From Hyaloscypha bicolor E (Eukaryota; Ascomycota; Leotiomycetes; Helotiales; Hyaloscyphaceae): 64,000 nucleotides of DNA. Where the stretch lies: the NCBI RefSeq assembly GCF_002865645.1, contig NW_020194562.1:806001-870000 (forward strand), in the 5' to 3' direction. Below are positions 23,950 to 34,416 of this stretch, in pieces (within the stretch, counting starts at the first letter, position 1; each line of letters starts with the position of its first letter). A model generated the notes under the pieces. The model was not told the origin of the DNA and ran no database searches. It was given only the letters and a program-made list of their open reading frames with translations. The position numbers and the translations under genes are program-made.

Positions 23950-26167
23950 ATGACTCCAGTCACTGCAGAGAGCGGATCTAGCACCCCCGTCATCGTCGTC
24001 TCAGAGGATACCCTAGCCCAAGATAATGTCAAGACAGATGTTGCAGAACAGAAAGTGGAAGATGGAGCTGCACCAAATACCGAATCCGCTGAAGCCGATG
24101 TTCAAAATGAAGCTGATGAAGAGGTCAAGGAGGCAATCAAGGTCGGTATGGAATGCGACCTCAAGCACCTCTATCAGAAGGAAGACGACAAAGGCAGAAC
24201 CAGCTGGACAGACAAGTATCCCGAAGACCTCGAAGAAGCTGCAGAAAATGACATGACAGCCAAATTTGCTATCCTCGTCCGCAACAAGAAAAGTTTCGAA
24301 GATTCTCGGAAGAAACTTGAAATCGACAGCATCGTTGTTCAAAGTCCTCTCCTGAAAATTGTATTGGCGAAAGTCCTCAAAGATTATCCAGGTAAGTCCT
24401 ATCATTCATTCCTAAAGTTTAGATGTATCGAGCGCTAACACAATCACAGGCATCACTTGCACACTCAAAAGACTTGTCTTCCAAGCACCATTCAATCCCT
24501 TTGTTCATCGATGGGAGGAATTTGCCGCTGCACTCGACGAAGAGGAGGACGAACAGACGAAAACGCATCTTGAATTGCTGTTCACGGTCCTCAAAGTTGA
24601 ACTCAAGGATATCATTTCTGCTAGACTCGATTATATCAAGAACAAAGTCATCACCTTCGAGCACTTGTGGACCATCTTCGTACCAGGAACTACACTTTAC
24701 TCGACGGAATGGAACCGCGACTGCGGCTCCAGGTTCAAATCGAGTTCGTACTTTGAGCACCCAAAGTATGGCAACTGCTTCGGCCTCAGTGCTCAGAAGG
24801 TCGACTGGGATGGAGACAAGTTTGGATATGCCACAGCTCAGAATCTAATTCTTGAATTCCCTGGAACTATGCCTATCTCTTCCCTCGACACCTTTCCTCT
24901 GGAATATCATCCAGAGCAAGAGAAAGTCAGCTCCGAGCTTCTCAAGCGTGGAAGGCTTTTCGAAAACTACCACGGCTATCATTACAAGGCATACAAGGCC
25001 TTTGCAATCGGCAAGAACAAGTGTGGGGATGACATCAAAGTCACGGTCGACAGCCGTATTGTAATGTGAGTACTCTCTTCAGTCATTCGTCGCACTTACT
25101 TACACAACAAAAACAGCGATTCATTCGCTTTCGGCAAGTTCAACCCAAACCGCATCGCCCCCCTTGCTCCCCTCAAGCCCAAAGCCAAAGCAGCCCGTGA
25201 ATCCTCAAACGAGTACGACGATTCTGACGCCAACTCGGACGTTTCGTACGATTCCGACGACGACGACGACGACGCGTACTCCTTCGCCAACGACGCCAAC
25301 TCCTCCAAGTCCCGCGGCTTCAAACACATCCCCCTCACCGACGCCCAACTCATCCAATGCACACCATTGGTCCGTGGCTATGCACTCAAATCGAAGCAAT
25401 GGTTGTCATTTTTCGTCGACGTCGTCAACGAGATCGAATTCAACAGCTCTGCTTTCGCGAACCTCGTGCTTCCTGCTGATCAGAAAGAACTCATCCTGGC
25501 CTTCGCTATGTCGCAAGTGAAGTTCAAAGATGACTTCGACGACGTGATTTCCGGGAAGGGGAAGGGCATCATCATGCTCCTCTCCGGCGGCCCTGGAATC
25601 GGGAAGACATTGACTGCTGAGAGTGTGGCAGAGACGATGAAGGTCCCGCTTTACATGATGAGTGCCGGTGATCTGGGAATCAGAAGTCATGAGGTGGAGA
25701 TCAACATTACGAATATCCTTGAGATGGTCGCAAAATGGAATGCTGTCTTACTCCTCGATGAATGCGATGTCTTCCTCGAGGCGAGATCAAAGCACGATTT
25801 AGAGCGAAACAAAATCGTTTCGATTTTCCTCCGGACGCTGGAGTACTACGAGGGGATTCTGTTCTTGACTACGAATCGTGTGGAGGATATGGATCCTGCA
25901 TTCCAGAGCAGGATTCATATTAGTATGGAGTATCCGGGTCTAGATAAGGAGGCGAGGAAGCAGGTGTGGCAGAATTTCCTGAAGCGGGGCATTGAGAATG
26001 AATTGTCTGAGAAAGAGGTGGGGATGCTTGCTGAGGTGGATATCAACGGAAGACAGATTAAGAATGTATTGAAGACTGGGCAGTTGCTTGCGAGGCACAA
26101 GGGGGTGAAGCTGAGGTATGAGCATCTAAGAACGGTGCTGAATGTGGAAAGGAAGAAGGTTGAATAG
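23950..26167 (+). CDS. AAA+ ATPase with N-terminal DUF7025-like region
   Basis: Three exons, 23950-24391, 24450-25065 and 25117-26167, encode 702 aa. The N-terminal third is acidic; a region containing FEHLWTIFVPGTTLYS and a DxKVTVDSR stretch is typical of the DUF7025 domain found before AAA modules in filamentous fungi. A run of aspartates lies near residue 400. The AAA module has Walker A GGPGIGKT (about 509), Walker B VLLLDECDVFLE (about 563), sensor 1 LTTNR and arginine-finger FQSRIH, then a lid ending in INGRQIKNVL. All catalytic elements are present, so ATP hydrolysis is expected. The family is large in ascomycetes and its substrates are mostly unknown. Introns of 58 and 51 bp have GTAAGT and GTGAGT donors. 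No transmembrane segment or targeting signal is visible, so it is probably nuclear or cytosolic. Confidence 0.9.
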
Positions 26168-27948
26168 TTGGCCTGAACAACAGGCGTTGATTTCAGCCTT
26201 GGATTGGGGTGGAGTTTGTTCTAGCTAGAGTTTCGAGAATTGACCTATACGGTCAGAGCAGATTAAGGCATTCAGAATGAAAGCTATAACTTGGCACGCT
26301 CCCATACAATTCTTGCTTAATTCCTTCGATCACACAGGGTATACGGATCTTGGCGAAGAGAAAGTATGGAGTGTCGCACAACTCCGGAGGACTCGGTGGC
26401 GTTCGAGATCGCCCTTTCCTCGGGACTTCACATGTCCACTACTCGTGCCGCCCAGAAGTCTGAAAATACTACCCGTCCTTTTGGTGGACAGGAAAGTGGC
26501 ACTGTACTTTCAATGTCCCAATTTATACTAGACATTAAATGAACGGGGGGATGGGGGCTTCAATGTTCTAAAAGTTTCATGCATTTAAAGGCCGTAGACG
26601 CTGAATATACCAAAAGCTGAGGGACATTCGTTAGGGGAGGGGCCTGAAACATCTGAAATAGCACAATTTGACGTGGGATATTGAAGGCTCTGTGGCGTTT
26701 TTCTTGTCCAGCGCGAGCCGTCCCGCATTCCCTCTCCGTGCAACATTCAATCAGAATCTCGGAGGACCTTCCAATTATCGGTGAGTGGCGTAAAATGTAT
26801 TTTCAGACTTAAGAGACATTTGACTCTTGTTGTATCGCCAACAGGGCGAGACACATGATTATATCACAGTTGCAATTTGAGGTTCAATTCTTGCGAGCTT
26901 GATTAGCATGTTGCTAGTACCAATTGCTACGAATGCGTTTGATTTCTCTTTTACCTACGTCTTATGTCACGCTATAGGTAGAGGATGCTCTTGACCGTGC
27001 CATACATGGAATTCCCGAAGAACTTTGTTTCTACCAATTCCCTTTGAAATGCAGCAGTGCACAATTCAGCCTTACATTCTTCCAAGAGCATAGTAAGTTC
27101 TCTGCATGTTTTGCAGTGTTCAAGACTCCGCTCTTCTGCAGAGACGCCACAAGCGTGGGTGAGCTTGCGGACAACACTATACTCTAGGTCCACCCGACAG
27201 GCCAGTAGATTGTTTCGAGAGTGTTATAAGCTCAGCTTAATGCAAGGTGGGTACTTTTTCAGCCTCAAGGGGGATATCGCTCCTGTCGAACGAATTCGTT
27301 CAGCTGAGGCCTCGCAGCGAGCCTTCGAATGAAAAATGCGGATACTCATGCAGTCATCTTTCTTCCGGTCGGCCGCAACCCTCTCGCTCCTGACAAGATG
27401 CAGTTGGACTCCACATTTCACACAAGATGATGGCTGAGAATTCTGCTTACTGCAGCCTTGAGGACTGGCATCCAAACAATTTGGCCGGGCGTCGAAACTT
27501 AGGGTACACCACGAAATCAGGGCGGAGCGTAGTCTCTGCATGTCGCTGAGTCTCTACGAAGTAGGTAACGTTTTACGAGTAGTCAAAGGACAGGAGAAGT
27601 ACTCTGACGCCCGTAAAGCCACAGAGCTTAGATGAGTCCGGAACCCGCCTTTTGGTCCTTGGGTCACGGTGGTGGAGGAGTATAATAGGATCAATCGTGG
27701 CTTGCTTAGAGGCTTTTCGACGGTGAACACAATGAAGCCATGCGAGGAATTGTAAGGCAGGAAAGGATTTTTATGAGCTGGTAGCATGTGAGATAAGTTG
27801 AGAAGATGTTAAGACTTTTATATAAGAGCGTCGAGTCCTCTCTTGGAATCTTTCCTTTCACCATCTTCACCTTTCAATAATTTCCACAGCCTGCAAATTA
27901 TCAAAACCACATTCAAAACGCCCCCAACCATTAAGCAATAAGTTCAAA
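26168..27948. other. 1.8-kb intergenic region, possible cysteine-rich relic
   Basis: Mostly without recognisable genes. Minus frames at 27541-27224 and 27193-26972 contain several cysteine pairs (CVKCGVQLHL, EHCKTCREL) and might be exons of a small zinc-binding protein, but no splice model holds up. A pyrimidine-rich leader at 27840-27948 precedes the metalloprotease start. Confidence 0.35.
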
Positions 27949-29185
27949 ATGGGTTCCATTCAAGTCGACCAATTCAGAGGCTGTGGCCAAATATCCGTCC
28001 CTTTCCTTGCACGGACAAAGACAATCGGCGGCAGCGGCGAAGAACTCGCCCTCGACACCAGAAGCTTATGGCCCAACGGCTCCGTCCTTACCGTGAGGAT
28101 CTTCGGGTACCCATCTCCTCTCCCCGCTCCATCCCTTCTCAGCTAACCCCTCACAGAGCATCACCCTTCGTCGCCTCCAAAATCCAACAATTCGCCAACG
28201 TTTGGTCCGAATTCGCCAACCTGACCTTCAACTTCGTAAACTCAGGCGACGCCGACATTCGCGTATTCGTCACACCTGGCGGTTCTTGGTCATACATTGG
28301 CACCGGCTCTAAGGGGGTCGCTCAGAACGAACCTACCATGAACTTTGGATGGTTTGATGACACAACCGCGGATGAAGAGTTCAGTCGTGTGATCATTCAT
28401 GAGTTCGGTCATGCAATTGGATGTATCCATGAGCAGAGCAGTCCGGTTGCTCACATCCCTTGGAACAAGGATGTCGTGTATGCGTATTATCTCAAGAGTA
28501 ATGGATGGGACCAGGCGATGGTCGATTCCAATGTTTTTGCGGTTGCTGATCAGGCAAATACGATTGAGACCGCTTTTGATAGAACTTCCATCATGTATTT
28601 CTCCCTCATCTTCTACCTCCCTTCTTTCTATATATGAAGCACTTTACTGATTGATTCCAGGGAATACCCTTACTCCCCAGAATGGACCACTGATGGCTCG
28701 TCCGCCGGCTGGAACCGCGTCCTCAGCGACCAAGACAAAACCTTCATCATGCAGCGGTATCCCCGCAGTGGCCCCGTCCGCACAACCAACGACGGCGTCT
28801 ATCTCGTCAATTGCTTCAAGGATAATCAAGTCAGTAGCGGGATCGCGTACTATTCGTTTTTGGGGAACAACGATGGGAAGCAGCCGACGGCTTATATCGA
28901 TGTTGCGAAGGGGATGAATATTCTGTGGGAGGGTACTCCTGGGTCTGGTGAGTCTGAGGGCTGAGAGCGGCGTGGTGACAAGAAGGCTAATGAGAAACAG
29001 CAACTTTCCCCGATGGCAATAAAGTCAGCTGGAGCATTGTTGCCAATGGGAACTCTTTGCCCACATATTCTCGTGTCGGCACGGCAAGCAACCTGCAGGA
29101 ACACTGGAATGTGTACAAGGACAATTACAGAGTATTGTACGAGGTCGACGGCTGGAAGTGTTATTGTGTTTATTGGTGCTTTTAG
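27949..29185 (+). CDS. Metzincin-type zinc metalloprotease, no signal peptide
   Basis: Four exons, 27949-28106, 28157-28594, 28661-28947 and 29001-29185, encode 355 aa. The zinc site HEFGHAIGCIHE (residues 134-145) matches HExxHxxGxxH/D, with glutamate next, as in astacin-like (M12A-related) peptidases. The Met-turn TSIMEYPYS follows at about 196 and is rebuilt across intron 2 (AT/G). The N-terminal part, SVPFLARTKTIGGSG to IQQFANVWSEFANLTFNF, is the usual start of this catalytic fold (WxxxANLxF). After residue about 225 comes an unassigned beta-rich segment, with repeats of the type DGVYLVN and WNVYKDNYRVLYEVDGW, possibly a lectin-like add-on. There is no N-terminal hydrophobic segment, so secretion by the classical route is not predicted. 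Introns of 50, 66 and 53 bp all fit. Confidence 0.87.
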
Positions 29186-29599
29186 GGCACACCTCGGGGG
29201 ATGGTCAGATATACTATCAATCTCACAATGCCCCCGAAAGGCCAAACGCCGGGAAGGGGCTGGAATCGCGATTCTGACCAGCTTAAGGACCTCCAAAATA
29301 GATCTCATCACAATTTCGAAAGAACCAAAACTTTGTCCCAACAAATCGGATAAAAGTATTCGTTTGACTTGAGACGTACTCGCGTTTCTTGCATCCTTTC
29401 AAACGGCTTTGCAGCTCAATTAATTTGAAGTTATATGCTGTGATGCCAGCGTGCGGCGGTGCGGCCGCTTCCAAGTCCGCGAATTGTCTTCCAAGGGCTC
29501 TCTGCTTGGCAGCGTCCGAGAGTTGCATCTCCAGGCAAGCCACAACTTCAAAGATTCAAGCCCCTGCCTTCCTGCGCGTTTGAGGAAGGTGGTCACTCT
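29186..29599. other. Short intergenic region before MITE copy 1
   Basis: 3' flank of the metalloprotease. Minus ORFs here are shadows or chance. Nothing else is seen. Confidence 0.4.
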
Positions 29600-30180
29600 T
29601 ACGGAGATCGCGGCATAAAGTGACGGGATTATAGGGCATTTCGACACTGAGCCCACTGTAGAGTTCAATTCAGGTGCTGCGCACGCTATAAGGCCCTATA
29701 TCTCCAGGCTATGTGCCCTAGAAACACACTATGAGACATTGCAAGGTTACGAAGATCTTCAAGGGTATTAGCGCTGCTGGCAGAGCAACTATCCCTTCGT
29801 CTGGCGAGACATAGTCCACGCTAGCAAGGGGGGTGTGGCTGCACGCAAGCCTCACCTCGCTTTATTACGCTTGAAGAGGCTTGCGTGCAGCCACACCCCC
29901 CTTGCTAGCGTGGACTATATCTCGCCAGACGAAGGGATAGCGCTTGGACACTAAAAGAATAACTCTTATAGGGCTAATTAGCGAGTAAGCCCTTGTAAAT
30001 ACAGGGGATAAACCCTTAAAAGGTGTGGCACCCCTTGTCCGAGGCTTATGGCTTGTTTTCAGGGCAGTAGCCTAGAAATACAAGGATTTTTAGCGGCTAA
30101 GCTCGCTAGAAACGAGTGCTACAGTGGAGTTTCAGTACCAAGGCCCTATAATCCCGTCACTTTATGCCGCGATCTCCGTT
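29600..30180. mobile_element. TIR element (MITE) copy 1, with internal palindrome
   Basis: About 37-bp perfect terminal inverted repeats: TACGGAGATCGCGGCATAAA at 29600-29619, continuing to TATAGGGC at 29637, mirrored at 30143-30179. The left end is preceded by T as part of a TA. The right side reads TT, so the presumed TA duplication is mutated. The inner part shares gctataaggccctatat and a gccctaRaaa block with copy 2 (38801-39247). The remaining 150 bp is a huge palindrome, described separately. No ORF of note. TA ends and long TIRs fit a Tc1/mariner or related non-autonomous family. Confidence 0.85.
29789..29940. repeat. Near-perfect 65-bp-arm inverted repeat with 22-nt loop
   Basis: Left arm 29789-29853 starts CTATCCCTTCGTCTGGCG and ends in GCAAGCCTC. 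Right arm 29876-29940 is its reverse complement with a single mismatch (C in the left arm at the CATAGTCC position, T in the right-arm complement). The loop is 29854-29875. RNA from either strand would fold into a stem of about 65 bp. The two arms have diverged far less than other repeats here. It lies inside MITE copy 1; removing it leaves an element of about 429 bp, close to copy 2 (447 bp), so it looks like a nested insertion. Confidence 0.93.
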
Positions 30181-30507
30181 CCTAAGCCTCCTCATAGAGA
30201 AACAGAGAAAGTTATGCCAGATTGAAAGGTGAGAGGTGTTGCGTGGAAGCGAAGAAGCAGCGAAAGTGAGTTCCGCGATGTCTGAAGGGAGGAAGGACGA
30301 GAGCAGCATTGAAGAGCAAAGCGGTGGAGAGCAAAGCGGTGGAGAGCAAGTCTAAAACCGCCCAGGCCAATTTTCAAGCCACACCTTGGCACGTGAACAT
30401 GCGCAATACGCTTGCCCCATTTGGGAAAATTCAATCGCGACTTCAACCTTCGCGTTGTCTTCATTCCTCGACATCTCTTCTCCTCGGGCCATCGAGCATG
30501 TGCAAAC
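30181..30507. other. Short promoter-side region of the checkpoint gene
   Basis: Between the MITE and the start of the Crb2/Rad9-like gene. It includes a small direct repeat, two copies of agagcaaagcggtgg at about 30315-30345. No gene is seen. Confidence 0.45.
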
Positions 30508-33500
30508 ATGTTCCACAGTATCGTGGCTGCTGAGAAAGCAGCCATCGCAGGCGAGGGACACGAAGAGTTCGATACACAGCAGTGCCGCGACCTCCAGGCT
30601 GCGTTCCTTTCTGTAAGGATCTGCAGCAGCCTCGCCATTGAGGCGCCCCATACTAGGATCGCACTGACGCGAATTTAGTCAAGCCCGACCGACGCGCCTG
30701 ATCGCGTCTTTCCATTCAGCAACAAGGTCAATTCAAGTCCTCCTCCACCAAGGGCGAACGACAAGGACGAGGTTGAAGTCGACCGCGCAGTCGAGAAGCC
30801 TCAGCAGGATAATGGTGGCATCTCGAAGCCCGCTGAGCCTTCCGCCGTATCAATTGAGCCCACGGTGCCCACCTCATTGCTGGCACCTCCGGGAGATGAT
30901 GCAGCTTCCGACACACAAAGCATTGTCAAGAAGATAATAATTAAACGGAACAGCGACGGATTCTTACGAGCTTTCGACGGAGAGGGGAATGAGGTCCCAG
31001 GCTCCAAATTTTCGGAACAATTAGAGCGTCAAAAGCAGGCAACCACCCAAGCCATGGAGCTGGACGACCTCACGCAGAGGAGTGCTATGTCGTTGACGCA
31101 GGAGAACCCACCTTCAGCGTATGATCAATTCGATATCCAAAACAATATTCGCGACGAATACCCCTCTACTGCGACTCCCGACGACGGAGATGCTCGCGAA
31201 CCACCACGAACCCAGACGGCGGGATCACTGCACTCCAGACAACATGCATCGACTAGAACGGAGTCCACTGCACACACTTACCAAGAAAACGACTCCAGAT
31301 ATATCCATCTTGATTTTGAACCCTCCTCGATCGTCGACGCAGACGCTGAGGATGAAGATGGAGTATCGCAACACCCCTCGTTTGCCGCTCCTCGGGTTGG
31401 GCAGCCACAATCCTACGAACCGCAGACGCCAGCACCTCCCATGAACCCATTCAACCGAAAAGGAAGTGTCCTGAAACCGTCGCAGATGTTTGGTGCTACA
31501 CAACCATCATCTGTCGGACGACGTGTGAGCCCAACCTCGTCTCGTCCTTCACCAGATGTCTACAATGACTTCAGTTCACCTCCCAAGCGAGCGCGGTTGC
31601 AATCCTCGCCATCGGCAACACGAAACGGAGCTGGCGATGATACCTCACCGTTACAGTCGTCAGTGCGGAACATACTAGCGAGATGCAACTCAGTGTTGAC
31701 GGAGGCGCCTTCGGCGACAAAACCACGAACATCTGGCGTGCAGTCTTTCGATGCAGGGCCGTGGATCCAGCGATCTGGAACAATCAACGAGCCTCGTCCT
31801 TATCTGTCGATGCAAGAGAGTCAGGAGATGCGGAACGGCCTTTCAGCATCGGATACAGATTCAGACTCTGATTCTAGTATTGACGCGAGACCGCGGAAGC
31901 GTTTAGAGCGGGAAAGGCGAATTCGACAAGAATTGTCAACCATCGGGCGAATGCCCACATCCAGCCGTCCAAGCTCTGCTTCGGCCGTTGAAGTGCCATC
32001 TACTGGTCAACGACAAAGTTGGATAGATCAATTTGAAGGCACAGCGAAAGCTAGGAGGAATACACAAGATGGGGCCCACTCCAGCCTCACAGGCTCAGCT
32101 GCTATTGAAGTTCCCTCGACAGGCCGACGAAGAAGCGTCCAAGAAGAATATATCGCTCAATGCGAGGGCATAGATGCGAGGGATACACAACAAGCTACCC
32201 AGGATACCCAAGAAGAAGGCGTCAAGGATACCCCGCCAGATGATGTGGTTGCCGACTCTCAAGCTGTTCCTGGTCAAGAGGAGGATCCTGTAGAAGAACA
32301 GCCATCCTCGAAGAATGCCCGGGGTGCTCCTGAGGATGACCAATCTAGCCGGTCGGCAATTGGCTCACAAGAACAGCCTACCCACCAGGATCCGACCGTG
32401 GCCAATCTTCCGCCGCCCAACAGATCGCCAATTGACCAGCAGGTTGAAGGCCATACCGAGCAAGAAGCCCCAACTGCCTCAATTACTGCTGCCAGCGCAC
32501 CTGAACCAAGTCTGCCCTTACAGGAGATGTCGAGGAATCAGAACAATTTGCGAACCCCCATGGCTATCAAGAACCAACCTTTCTCTGATGGTCTTGATAC
32601 AGTCCCGGAGACTAGCCCGCCGGAACGCACTCTTTTAGAGCAACGCAGTCCACCGGAGGCGCGCCTTCGCCCAATGGGGGAAATTGCGAGTATCTCTTTT
32701 GGGGGCGATGGGGTCGATGATTTGGGAAACATCCCTGGCTTCACTCAAGATGCTGACTTTGAGAATGCTATGCGAATTCGGTCATCACCTCAACCTCCGC
32801 CACGGGTGCCGCCTCGAAACGCCCCGTCAGCGCAGGTCTCCGAGGCTATTGTTATCTTGAAAGACGTTGCGGCTATCGGAATTGCAAATGCTTCCTTGGA
32901 TCCTTCACCTGCGAAGCATCATCTGCAGGCGCCCCCACTAGATGAGGTGACAGGCAGTGCTGCCCTATCCGAACAACCCGAAGAAGTCGTGGCCACCGAG
33001 CAGCAAATACGACATAATAACAATCATCAACCCGATCATGATGGAGAGAAAGGTGAGGTCACACAGGATTTACACGATGCAACGGGAGATGATCTTCCTG
33101 CACCATCGGCTAAAAGAACGGGATTGAGAACCAAAGGTGAGCTCAAGGGTCCCTCGCGTGCATTACGACGATCGGGTTCCACCTCTCGAAGCACCACTCC
33201 GTCTTCGAAACAATTGAAAAAAGCAAAAGCCATTGGCTCACGTTCAACCAAGACGGCACCAGTCTCGACGCCGGTTGCTGAAGCTTCTGCCCCGCTTCCT
33301 GCGGAGAAAAATGTGAATCCAGAATTTACAAATCCACCATCTGCACCCTCCGCACCCTCCGCACCCGCTCCATCATCTACAAGAGCCTCAAAACGGAAGT
33401 CCGCGGTTGCAGATAAAGAGGGTACGCCAGCTTCTTTACCGAAGCGAACATCGAAACGCAAGTCAGGCCCTACCATTTTGGATGATTCCGTTGCCCCAAC

Positions 33501-34416
33501 TCGGTCGTCTAAACGTCAATCAATCGCACGCGATGCAAAAGAAGATAGCGAAGACCCGTTGGTTTTGCCTATCCCTGCCGCTACTGTCGCCAGAATGAGC
33601 CCTTCCGGGTCTTTGTTTGCAAACATGGCATTTGCGGTCTCTTACCAGAAGCGTGACCAGGAGAAAGATGAGGTGACGAAAGCGATTCGTGACAATGGTG
33701 GAAGAATTCTCGAAGAGGGTTTTGATGCTTTGTTCGAGACATCGAAGCTGAAGGGACCAGATGCTGGATTGATGCTCTCGGCGGTGAACAAACCACTCGG
33801 CTTTTCTGCTCTCATCGCAGACGAGCATTCAAGAAAAACCAAATACATGCAAGCGCTAGCTCTAGGGCTACCTTGCATATCTGGACAGTGGGTCTTAGCT
33901 TGCGTGAGTAAAGGTGCCATCCTGGACTGGTCACCGTACCTCCTTTGCGCTGGTCAGTCCTCATTTCTCGGCAATGTGATGAAGTCCCGAGTATTACCAC
34001 GATATCCTGCCGCAGAAGCGAACCTTGAATTGACCTTGGACGCTCGAGACAAACTTCTTGAGGGAAAGTCGGTGTTGATGGTCACGAGCCGGGGCAAAGC
34101 CGACAAACGCAAGCCATACATCTTTTTGACTCGTGCATTAGGCCCATCTCGAGTTGAACAAGTTGGCGACCTATCAGAGGCACGCACGAAGTTGGGATCC
34201 GAAACTTGGGACTTGCTCTACACAGATAGTCCAAAAGAGACTGCTGCAGCCACTGTCTTTGGCTCTGCAAATTCGAGCGGTGGTTCGAAGAAAAGGAAGA
34301 GAGGTCCTACAGCCACGAAAGATTCAACGCCTTCGCCGAAGAGAATTCGCGTTATTGACGACGAGACCATGATCCAGAGTCTCATCTTGGGACAAATCAT
34401 GGAGGCCCAAAACTGA
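30508..34416 (+). CDS. Crb2/Rad9-type DNA-damage checkpoint mediator with tandem BRCT domains
   Basis: Two exons, 30508-30612 and 30679-34416, encode 1280 aa. Exon 1 starts at the first ATG in frame (MFHSIVAAEKAA). A GTAAGG donor and TTTAG acceptor remove an in-frame stop at 30676-30678. The large middle is disordered and rich in Ser, Pro and acidic residues, with many SQ/TQ sites (DTQS, SLTQE, GATQPS, ATQDTQ, DSQA, GFTQDADF), which are ATM/ATR-type phosphorylation sites. Near 915-930 is a small SAP tandem (SAPSAPSAPAPSS), then basic KRKS boxes. The C-terminus has two BRCT modules at about 1005-1225 (FANMAFAVSYQKRDQEKDEV, GLPCISGQWVLACV, KSVLMVTSRGK, WDLLYTDS), then a bipartite nuclear signal (KKRKRG, PKRIRV). 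The predicted role is a chromatin-bound adaptor that activates the effector kinase after DNA breaks. A Tudor domain, usual before the BRCTs, is not recognisable by eye. Confidence 0.88.
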
